Assembly (NCBI RefSeq): GCF_011065405.1
Contig: NZ_CP047056.1
Location: forward strand, 2,564,747-2,628,746
Length of the DNA stretch: 64,000 bases
Direction: 5' to 3'
Source of the DNA: Succinivibrio dextrinosolvens
Lineage (GTDB): Bacteria > Pseudomonadota > Gammaproteobacteria > Enterobacterales > Succinivibrionaceae
This document shows positions 19,531 through 26,755 of the stretch, piece after piece. How positions within the stretch are numbered: the stretch's first letter is position 1; each line of letters starts with the position of its first letter. The notes beneath the pieces are model-generated. The model did no database searches. It was given only the letters and a program-made list of their open reading frames with translations, and had not been told where the DNA came from. Both the position numbers and the translations under genes were made by a program.

Positions 19531-20676
19531 ATGAGCCAGATTAATAAGTTATTTAGTTTCTCTTATAAGAACGTGTCTTATTTCCTTAAAAGCCGTAGGT
19601 CTGCACATAACACTTTAAACGCACCTCATTTTAATGCAGCAGATGCTTCAGCAACCAAGCTTTCAGAAACATTAAACAAGCTTAATGAAATTGCATTAAA
19701 CAAGAGAAATTCTAAAGTTCAACAAGATACAAAGCAGGAAATAACTCCTGACGTTGTAACCTATTCAAAAAATAAACAATCCAAAGCTTGCTATCTTCCA
19801 AATAGAAAAACAGTTAGTTTGGAGACGTTAGAAAATTCTTTTTCTAGTGCTAAAAATTCCAATTTAAAAGCACTTGAAAATCCAGGCTCAAGTATCGTTG
19901 CTAATAATCAGAATAAATATAGAGGTGTTGCAAACGTAATTAATGACCTCAACACACATTTTCTAACAGATGAATACTATTTTAATGGTAGAGTTTCTGA
20001 CGCAGAAAAAACAGCTTTTGACAGAAAAATGGTGTCAGGTCAGATTGAGAATATTCTGAAAGAACATGATATTGAACTTTCATCAGACTTTTCCTGTGAA
20101 TTTGTTATTGATCCTGATAACTACAGAATTACTGTAGAGAACTGTGAAAATCAGGAGCTTAAAGAAAAAATTGAGCAAGCATTAAACGATGGTGATGAAA
20201 ATAAGGATTTTGCAGATCGTAACGGAAGGAATCTTTATAACCATATATATTTATCTGGCAAGGATTATAAAAATTCACAAATTACACATGACGGGCAACT
20301 TAAACGCTACGTAAATGATCTGGTACAAGAAAAAATAGGAATTAATCTAAAGGACTGCAAGAACGTTGGGGATGACTTTATTACCAGTGATGGACAGAGT
20401 GTAAAAGAATTATTCCTAAAACAAGTTGAAGAAGAAGAAAACACCACTGATAACATACGTTCATTTAAAGAACTAAGAAGCTTTTATTTAAGTCAGGTAA
20501 AATACTTTGATTTTACAGACAATAACAAGCAAGTATTAAGAATAAGTTTTTCAGAAAACTCTCTACATGATATTGGTCAACAAGAAGATTTTGGAGGTAA
20601 TTTAGAGTTTATCCACGAAATGGCTAGCGTTTCAGGTGCGAAAGATTCAAGAAAAACCTTTACCTGTTTTATTTAA
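19531..20676 (+). CDS. Unrecognised protein, candidate secreted/effector-type
   Basis: This 381-residue protein has a polar, Asn/Lys/Ser-rich first third and no Sec signal or membrane helix. From about residue 165 there is a folded domain with ENILKEHDIELSSDFSCEF, then a conserved-looking VIDPDNYRITVENCEN strand pair, and NGRNLYNHIYLSG. The pattern recalls uncharacterised DUF4885-like proteins, but I cannot confirm that. AAGGAGG precedes the ATG. The shared upstream element links it to the preceding gene. Confidence 0.6.
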   Translation: MSQINKLFSFSYKNVSYFLKSRRSAHNTLNAPHFNAADASATKLSETLNKLNEIALNKRNSKVQQDTKQEITPDVVTYSKNKQSKACYLPNRKTVSLETLENSFSSAKNSNLKALENPGSSIVANNQNKYRGVANVINDLNTHFLTDEYYFNGRVSDAEKTAFDRKMVSGQIENILKEHDIELSSDFSCEFVIDPDNYRITVENCENQELKEKIEQALNDGDENKDFADRNGRNLYNHIYLSGKDYKNSQITHDGQLKRYVNDLVQEKIGINLKDCKNVGDDFITSDGQSVKELFLKQVEEEENTTDNIRSFKELRSFYLSQVKYFDFTDNNKQVLRISFSENSLHDIGQQEDFGGNLEFIHEMASVSGAKDSRKTFTCFI

Positions 20677-20721
20677 TTCAATTAACCTCAACTATGCTGA
20701 ACTTGTCTAAAGTTTGAATCA

Positions 20722-20758
20722 GCTATCCTATCTTAAATGAGACATTTTATAGGATAGC
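20722..20758 (+). terminator. Hairpin after the two effector-type genes
   Basis: GCTATCCTAT (20722-20731) pairs perfectly with ATAGGATAGC (20749-20758). No T-run follows, so it may be a structural 3' end rather than a standard intrinsic terminator. Confidence 0.5.
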
Positions 20759-20885
20759 CGATCTCCTTAAGTTTACAGAGATTACAAAAATGTTTTTTCT
20801 TTCTTTCGTTTTCACTTGAGGAGGGTGAAATTGACGTTACTTCTTCTTTCCAGGTTTTTTTCTAGCTATTCTATTACATCTTCTG

Positions 20886-21417
20886 TTACTCCTGTTCTTG
20901 ATAAGTCTGATCTGATTTTTCTCCTAAGATTTCTTTAACACCTTTTTCTATAGCCTCATCCCTGTTAGAGGGATTATTGCTATCCAAATAAATCTGAGTT
21001 GTAGCAACTGAACTATGTCCGAGCAAATCTCTAATGTAAATCAAGTCGATCTTCTGGTTTAGATAAAGAATTGCCCAAAGTATCTAAGACCATGGGGCTT
21101 AGATTTGCAGGGACTAAGTCCGGATTGATTTGATGTGCAATTACAGCATATTTTCTAACCATTTTAAAAATACCGAATCGAGTAAAAGACTCTCCTTTGT
21201 TATTTACAAATAGCAGATTGTTTCTTTTTAAAGGTTCATCTAAATGGTGTTTTGTCATATAGGTCTTAAGTTCGTTTTCAAGGAATGATGGAATTGGGAT
21301 TTGTCTTGTTTTAGCTCCTTTTCCGTATACGTTCATATAGGAAGGTGTTCCTAGATGAATGTTTTCGACCTTAAGCGCAACAACCTCACTTGCTCTTAAA
21401 GTCATATGTAGAAACAT
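20886..21417 (-). pseudogene. Tyrosine recombinase (XerC/D-type integrase) remnant
   Basis: The first readable part (21417 downwards) has the catalytic arginine box MTLRASEVVALKVENI and the lysine hairpin YGKGAKTRQIPI. In another frame, the end reads KIDLIYIRDLLGHSSVATTQ then IYLDSN, with the conserved LGH histidine and the nucleophilic tyrosine, and stops at the TAA 20886-20888. The HxxR segment between them is broken by at least one shift near 21060-21100 (SPHGLR is recoverable in a third frame). The N-terminal SAM-like domain is missing. It cannot be active. Confidence 0.8.
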
Positions 21418-21584
21418 ATCGGTGCTATAACAAAGAAAATAATGAAATACAGACCGGCAATCTTTCCAAGATTTTCAGAATCCCTGCCATAGGAGGATAA
21501 GTCCATGATTTTGCTCCACGGATACCATGAAAGAGCAATCCAAAGAACTATGCGTGGAAAGAACCATACCATAAAGTCCACCAT
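21402..21584 (-). CDS. Small membrane protein (60 residues)
   Basis: Two hydrophobic segments (FMVWFFPRIVLWIALSW and AGLYFIIFFVIAPICFYI) flank a short charged loop. The start codon has AAAGGAG seven bases upstream, a strong ribosome site that favours a real gene. It follows a similar 62-residue gene on the same strand, and its stop overlaps the recombinase remnant. I do not recognise the family. Confidence 0.45.
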   Translation of the reverse strand: MVDFMVWFFPRIVLWIALSWYPWSKIMDLSSYGRDSENLGKIAGLYFIIFFVIAPICFYI

Positions 21585-21636
21585 GCAATTACTCCTTTAT
21601 TGCAGAAAAGTTGCCAAAGATACTTCCTTACTTCAG

Positions 21637-21825
21637 CTACCAGAACAGGAATGGGAAGAAAACGATGCAGGGGAGAACGAACACCGTAAACAGCATCATC
21701 AGATTGATTTTTGTCTCATTCTCTCGGAAATCATTGTTTTTATCCCATTTAAGCATAATTCTGCCAAAAGGAGCAGCACATATAAGATAAACTATGAAGA
21801 GAATAAGAAACTGATGCCAGGTCAT
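21637..21825 (-). CDS. Small membrane protein (62 residues)
   Basis: The layout matches the downstream 60-residue protein: a hydrophobic segment (FLILFIVYLICAAPFG), a charged loop (KWDKNNDFRENETK) and a second hydrophobic segment (LMMLFTVFVLPCIVFFPFLF). AAGGAG lies eight bases before the ATG. The two may be diverged duplicates. Function is unknown. Confidence 0.45.
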   Translation of the reverse strand: MTWHQFLILFIVYLICAAPFGRIMLKWDKNNDFRENETKINLMMLFTVFVLPCIVFFPFLFW

Positions 21826-22018
21826 TTCATTTTCTCCTTAGCATGACAAAATAGCTCTTCATTTTAAGTATAGACTTAAAAATCCTTTCTCAGATTAGGG
21901 CTTTCTTAAAACATCAGTCATATCCCAATTACCTGAAGATCTCCCACCCCAATTTCTTCCCTCTCCTCCTTCAACTCCTGCAGCTTTTTACCCAAAACAT
22001 ACTGCAAAATCCCATATC

Positions 22019-22027
22019 TGCTATAAT
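22019..22027 (+). promoter_or_regulatory. Extended -10 promoter, first AAA/nuclease copy
   Basis: TGCTATAAT is an exact extended -10 (TGn-TATAAT) 32 bases before the ATG. The same sequence and context recur at 24144-24152 before the second copy. The -35 region is weak, as is usual for extended -10 promoters. Confidence 0.65.
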
Positions 22028-22058
22028 GAAGACAGCAAAGATTTAAGGACAAAGCTTT

Positions 22059-23834
22059 ATGTCAGAGAATACAGTTACACTACTTAATAATCCTTATGGA
22101 GATGCTTCTTTTGATTCTTTTCGTCAGGATGAACTGGCATTTGTAGATAAGAGCCTCTCCATTAAATACCTTGATAAGGGAATGAGTAAATATCCTGTAC
22201 TCTTACGTCCCCGTCGTTTTGGCAAGTCTACCTTTGTGCAGATGCTCAAGTGCTATTACGACATTTCATATCATGACAGATATGAGGAGCTGTTTTCTGG
22301 CACCAGAATTTATGATCTAAATCTCCCAACACACAACAGCTATCATGTAATCAATTTTGATTTCTCGGCTGTTTCAACAGGTAATCTCAATAAGCTCTTA
22401 ACTAGCTTTTTTGTGGTTGTTTCTCGTGGGATCAAAGATTTTATTCTAAGATATCCCGATTTTGTGTTTGATTATTCAGCTCTGGATAAAACAGATGCTG
22501 CAACACTATTTAATGAGTTTGCAATTGCCTACAAAAATTACTCTGACAGTAAAAATCTCTATGTCATGATTGATGAGTATGACAATTTTGCCAATGAGAT
22601 TTTATCTAAAGATTTTGAGTTATTCTTAAAAATAACCAGTAAAGATGGTTTCCTTAAGACTTTTTATGCCACAATAAAATCCCTAACCACTGATACTATC
22701 GCCAAGACCTTTATCACCGGAGTCTCATCTGTATCTCTTGATTCCCTAACCTCAGGCTTTAATATTGCGTTAAATGTTACATCTTTAGATTGTTTCAACG
22801 AATACGCCGGCTTTACTGAGGATGAACTTGAAATCCTCATTCCAAAGCTTGTGGATGTAGAAATGTTAGGTGTAACCACTAAAGACATCATTGAAAGAAT
22901 GAAACCCGTCTATGACGGCTACTGTTTTTCAAGAAGAGCAGATAAGACTGTATACAATTCCTCAATGTGTCTTTATTACCTGACAAAAGTTAGACAGGAA
23001 CAGACATTTCTAAATCCAGAGGATTATCTTGATCCTGCCTGCGATCAGGACGGCTACAAACTTGAGCAGTTGTTTAGCCTTGCAGATAAAGAGACTGTAA
23101 ATACCATCATTGACAGATACCTTCAGGGAGAGCCTTTTAATCTTCTGAAGCTCTCTGAGAATATCAATCTCAATCAGGTAAGGAAATACTCTCGAGAGCA
23201 GCTTTTATCCATGCTCTACTATCTTGGCTATCTTACCGTCAACAGGAATTCAACCCTGGATAGCGGTATTTCTCTGGTGATCCCAAATCAGTTCATGTCA
23301 AAGCTTTTTGCCAAGTGCACTATCGAGTTCAGATTCAGAAACAATTCCGTATTCTCATCCCAGAAACTTGATATTTCTTCTCTAATGGCCGTTGAAGATG
23401 ATTTATCCTCATTTGCCTCATCCTGTACTGAATTTTTGAGTCTGATTATGTCAAATCAGGTGCTGGTGCATATGAAAGAAATGGCCTTAAATCTGGTTCT
23501 GTACGCCAAACTTGAAGAGCTTTCAAAGGATGATTTTGAGGTAAGACTGCAGAAATCCCTAAGAGTCGCAGGTGAGGGAGAGAAATTTGCAGATCTGGTT
23601 GTAACCGTAAACAAAGGTACTAGCAATGAGTGCATCTACCTGATTGAGCTTAAGTATCTTTCCAGAACAGAAGCCTCAGATCATAGTAGTGAAAGTACCT
23701 TAAAGAACGCAATTCAGGAAGCCTCTGAGCAGGTTATAAAGTACAAATCCGCTCTGGACTTTAAAGGCAAGAATGTCAAAGCCTATGCCATGATCTTTGC
23801 TGGCCCTGACTGTGTTTACTGTGAGCAGCAGTAG
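22059..23834 (+). CDS. AAA-ATPase-like / PD-(D/E)XK nuclease-like protein, tandem copy 1
   Basis: This large uncharacterised family (AAA-ATPase-like plus PDDEXK_9 domains) is abundant in gut and rumen bacteria. The N-terminal part carries a P-loop variant RPRRFGKST near residue 50 and a Walker B-like LYVMIDEYDNF near residue 170. The C-terminal 150 residues carry the nuclease-like core GEKFADLVVTV then YLIELKYL (D...E-x-K). The 591-residue length is typical. AAGGA precedes the ATG. It is followed by a near-copy at 24184. A role in DNA processing or defence is possible, but no function is established. Confidence 0.85.
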   Translation: MSENTVTLLNNPYGDASFDSFRQDELAFVDKSLSIKYLDKGMSKYPVLLRPRRFGKSTFVQMLKCYYDISYHDRYEELFSGTRIYDLNLPTHNSYHVINFDFSAVSTGNLNKLLTSFFVVVSRGIKDFILRYPDFVFDYSALDKTDAATLFNEFAIAYKNYSDSKNLYVMIDEYDNFANEILSKDFELFLKITSKDGFLKTFYATIKSLTTDTIAKTFITGVSSVSLDSLTSGFNIALNVTSLDCFNEYAGFTEDELEILIPKLVDVEMLGVTTKDIIERMKPVYDGYCFSRRADKTVYNSSMCLYYLTKVRQEQTFLNPEDYLDPACDQDGYKLEQLFSLADKETVNTIIDRYLQGEPFNLLKLSENINLNQVRKYSREQLLSMLYYLGYLTVNRNSTLDSGISLVIPNQFMSKLFAKCTIEFRFRNNSVFSSQKLDISSLMAVEDDLSSFASSCTEFLSLIMSNQVLVHMKEMALNLVLYAKLEELSKDDFEVRLQKSLRVAGEGEKFADLVVTVNKGTSNECIYLIELKYLSRTEASDHSSESTLKNAIQEASEQVIKYKSALDFKGKNVKAYAMIFAGPDCVYCEQQ

Positions 23835-23840
23835 GATGAT

Positions 23841-23859
23841 TTGCAGACACTGTCTGCAA
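23841..23859 (+). terminator. Hairpin after copy 1
   Basis: TTGCAGAC and GTCTGCAA pair perfectly around a 3-base loop, seven bases after the stop codon. There is no T-run. A related hairpin follows copy 2 (25971-25989). Confidence 0.45.
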
Positions 23860-24143
23860 TTGCCTACAGCCGAAGATTTCCTCCTTTGAGTTTATCTTGC
23901 TCTGTTTTCCTGTCTAACCACCCCAACCCGTGATTCTGCTCACCCCCCCCCCTCAACTTCGCATAAGGAGGTTTTGTTCAATTTCCTGGGACTCAATATA
24001 TTGAAAACAGCTTACGCTTAGTTTCATACATCATTTTTTCTCCAATTGGTTCTGCCCTGAAGATCTCCCACCCCAATTTCTTCACTCTCCTCCTCCCACT
24101 CCGGCTCATCTATACTCCAAAAACTACAGCAAAATCTCATATC
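23860..24143. other. Spacer between tandem copies, with poly-C tract and duplicated leader
   Basis: It contains a run of ten C at 23943-23952. Near 24056 it resumes the leader found before copy 1: CCTGAAGATCTCCCACCCCA appears in both leaders, at about 21940 and 24056. No gene is supported. Confidence 0.6.
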
Positions 24144-24152
24144 TGCTATAAT
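24144..24152 (+). promoter_or_regulatory. Extended -10 promoter, second AAA/nuclease copy
   Basis: TGCTATAAT again, 31 bases before the ATG, within a leader copied from the first unit. The second gene therefore has its own promoter. Confidence 0.65.
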
Positions 24153-24183
24153 GAAGACAGCAAAGATTTAAGGATACAGCTTT

Positions 24184-25962
24184 ATGTCAGAGAGTACAGT
24201 TAAATTACTTAATAATCCATATGGACAAGTCTCTTTTGATTCATTTCGTCTTAAGAACAGGGCTTTTGCAGATAAAAGTCTGGTGATTAAATATCTGGAC
24301 GATGACAGTATGAGTCTATATCCTGTACTTCTGCGTCCCCGTCGTTTTGGCAAGTCTACCTTTGTGCAGATGCTCAAGTGTTTTTACGACATTTCCTATC
24401 AGGACAGATACGAAGAGCTGTTTTCTGGTACTAAGATTTATGATCTAAATCTCCCAACACACAACAGCTATCATGTAATCAATTTTGATTTTTCCGCAGT
24501 TTCAACAGGTAATCTCAATAAGCTCTTAACCAGTTTTTTTGTGGTTGTTTCCCGTGGGATCAAAGATTTTATTCTAAGATATCCTGATTTTGTGTTTGAT
24601 TATTCAGCACTGGATAAAACAGATGCTGCAACACTATTTAATGAGTTTGCAATTGCCTACAAAGATTACTCAGAAAGCCAGAAACTTTATGTCATGATTG
24701 ATGAGTATGACAATTTTGCCAATGAGATTTTATCTAAAGATTTAGAGTTATTCTTAAAAATAACCTGTAAAGATGGCTTCCTTAAGACTTTTTATGCCAC
24801 AATAAAATCCCTAACCACCGATACTATTGCCAAGACCTTTATCACTGGTGTTTCTTCCGTATCTCTTGATTCCCTAACCTCAGGCTTTAATATTGCAAGT
24901 AATGTTACAGACTTGGCCTGTTTTAATGAATATGCAGGTTTTACTGAGGATGAGCTCTGTATTCTCATTCCTAAGCTTGTGGATGTAGAGAAGTTAGGAG
25001 TACCCCCAAAAGAAATTATAAGCAGGATGAAACCGGTCTATGACGGTTACTGTTTTTCAGCTGAAGCTGATAAGACGGTCTATAATTCCTCCATGTGTCT
25101 TTACTACCTTGATGTGGTTCGTGAGAAAGGTATATTCCTCAATCCGGAGGATTATCTCGAGCCTGCCTGCGATCAGGACGGCTACAAGCTTGAGCAGTTG
25201 TTTAGTCTTGCAGACAAAGAGACTGTTGATAAGATTATTGACAGATACCTTCAGGGAGAGCCTTTTAATCTTTTGAAGCTCTCTGAGAATATCAATTTAA
25301 ATCAGGTAAGGAAATACTCTCGAGAGCAGCTTTTATCCATGCTCTACTATCTTGGCTATCTTACCGTCAACAGGAATTCAACCCTGGATAGCGGTATTTC
25401 TCTGGTGATCCCAAATCAGTTCATGTCAAAGCTTTTTGCCAAGTGCACTATCGAGTTCAGATTCAGAAACAATGCAGTATTCTCCTCACAGAAACTTGAT
25501 ATTTCTTCTCTAATGGCCGTTGAAGATGACTTATCCTCATTTACCTCATCCTGTACTGAATTTTTAAGTCTGATTATGTCAAATCAGGTGCTGGTGCATA
25601 TGAAGGAAATGGCCTTAAATCTGGTTCTGTACGCCAAACTTGAAGAGCTTTCAAAGGATGATTTTGAGGTAAGACTGCAGAAGTCTCTGAGAGTCGCAGG
25701 TGAGGGAGAGAAATTTGCAGATCTGGTTGTAACCGTAAACAAAGGTACTAGCAATGAGTGCATCTACCTTATTGAGCTTAAATATCTTACCAAAACCGAA
25801 GCTTCTGATAAGAGTGGTGAAAACACCTTAAAGAACGCAATTCAGGAAGCCTCTGAGCAGGTTATAAAGTACAAATCCGCTCTGGACTTTAAAGGCAAGA
25901 ATGTCAAAGCCTATGCCATGATCTTTGCTGGCCCTGACTGTGTTTACTGTCAGCAGAATTAG
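24184..25962 (+). CDS. AAA-ATPase-like / PD-(D/E)XK nuclease-like protein, tandem copy 2
   Basis: This 592-residue protein is a duplicate of the gene at 22059. The P-loop variant RPRRFGKST, the Walker B-like DEYDNF and the nuclease core GEKFADLVVTV...IELKYL are all retained. Similarity is uneven: residues 15-45 and the stretch around 245-330 differ at many positions. Most of the C-terminal 250 residues, and much of 60-220, are almost identical. That mosaic pattern suggests gene conversion or selection to diversify certain segments. The function is unknown. Confidence 0.85.
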   Translation: MSESTVKLLNNPYGQVSFDSFRLKNRAFADKSLVIKYLDDDSMSLYPVLLRPRRFGKSTFVQMLKCFYDISYQDRYEELFSGTKIYDLNLPTHNSYHVINFDFSAVSTGNLNKLLTSFFVVVSRGIKDFILRYPDFVFDYSALDKTDAATLFNEFAIAYKDYSESQKLYVMIDEYDNFANEILSKDLELFLKITCKDGFLKTFYATIKSLTTDTIAKTFITGVSSVSLDSLTSGFNIASNVTDLACFNEYAGFTEDELCILIPKLVDVEKLGVPPKEIISRMKPVYDGYCFSAEADKTVYNSSMCLYYLDVVREKGIFLNPEDYLEPACDQDGYKLEQLFSLADKETVDKIIDRYLQGEPFNLLKLSENINLNQVRKYSREQLLSMLYYLGYLTVNRNSTLDSGISLVIPNQFMSKLFAKCTIEFRFRNNAVFSSQKLDISSLMAVEDDLSSFTSSCTEFLSLIMSNQVLVHMKEMALNLVLYAKLEELSKDDFEVRLQKSLRVAGEGEKFADLVVTVNKGTSNECIYLIELKYLTKTEASDKSGENTLKNAIQEASEQVIKYKSALDFKGKNVKAYAMIFAGPDCVYCQQN

Positions 25963-25970
25963 TCTTTATT

Positions 25971-25989
25971 GCGCAGACTGTGTCTGTGC
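25971..25989 (+). terminator. Hairpin after copy 2
   Basis: GCGCAGAC pairs with GTCTGTGC around TGT with one mismatch, eight bases after the stop. It is the counterpart of the hairpin after copy 1. Confidence 0.4.
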
Positions 25990-26088
25990 AGTTCAATGTA
26001 GCCAAGAGTACCTTCGTCCATTTTTATTCCTGCACCGCTACAGCTGCGAAATCCCAAAGTAAATAAATTTTGTTCCTTCTAAAATAGA

Positions 26089-26427
26089 TCAATAATTCCT
26101 TATTAAAGAAAATCTATCCGATAATTTTGAACTTCCTTTTTTCAGTAGTCTACTGCTGGCATTCTTATATGCGTTTATAAATTTACTGATTGCTGTTTTG
26201 GGGTGAACTCTGAACAAAATATGAACATGATCCTCATCATGTCCCCACTCCTGCAGACTGATATTGTAATTAGGTGCAATTCTAGAAAATATTTCTTTTG
26301 CTCTTTCTGATATTGTGTCGTCAAATACTTTTCTTCTGTATTTTACAACCAGAATCAAATGATAATTCAGTAGAAAGACTGAACGAGCATTACTATCAAA
26401 CTCCATTGAATAATACCTTATACACAA
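26089..26427 (-). pseudogene. IS200-type TnpA (Y1 HUH transposase), 3'-truncated
   Basis: The frame begins like IS200/IS605 TnpA (FLLNYHLILVVKYRRKVF) and contains the HUH motif in DEDHVHILF. It breaks off after KLSDRFSLIRNY, before the region that should hold the catalytic tyrosine (normally near FWSRSYFL). Nothing further downstream restores it, so the protein cannot transpose. The element's hairpin end lies upstream at 26485-26523. Confidence 0.75.
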
Positions 26428-26484
26428 TATATCGACTGATTATTTTTTACTATAATTCAATTTTATTTGAAGCCACTATTGTGA

Positions 26485-26523
26485 AGCAATTCATCCCACC
26501 TATCTGGCGGGGGAATTCTTGCT
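26485..26523 (-). repeat. Imperfect palindrome, left end of the IS200-type element
   Basis: AGCAATTCATCCCACC and GGCGGGGGAATTCTTGCT form a long interrupted stem around TATCT, about 60 bases upstream of the tnpA start. IS200-family elements carry such a structure at the 5' end, where it acts in DNA recognition and in limiting tnpA expression. Confidence 0.6.
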
Positions 26524-26708
26524 ATGAAAGGTTAAAATAGGATGAATTCTCGGAGAAGGATACTCATCCTTATTGGAGATTCTATTCTGCCACGATTTTT
26601 ATTTGAAAATTAGGAGTTTTCTTATAGTTAACATAGCCTGTGCATTGTTTCCTATCACCAAAAAGGGATTTTTTTCTGATTAAGGTATATAAACGATTTC
26701 AATAGTAA

Positions 26709-26714
26709 TATAAT
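26709..26714 (+). promoter_or_regulatory. -10 box of the lipoprotein gene
   Basis: A perfect TATAAT lies 42 bases before the chosen ATG. Transcription would begin near 26720, so the upstream in-frame GTG at 26717 is unlikely to be the translation start. Confidence 0.5.
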
Positions 26715-26755
26715 CTGTGCTGAACATTAAAAAACTAAAGCAAATACATATAAAT

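Noticed and set aside
21505-21846. Rightward 113-residue open frame
   Set aside because: It runs antisense to the two small membrane protein genes, which have good ribosome sites; its own composition and start are unconvincing.
21940-25962. Tandem AAA/nuclease copies as an assembly artefact
   Set aside because: The copies differ at many scattered positions in both coding and spacer DNA, and the spacer has unique sequence, so this is a genuine duplication.
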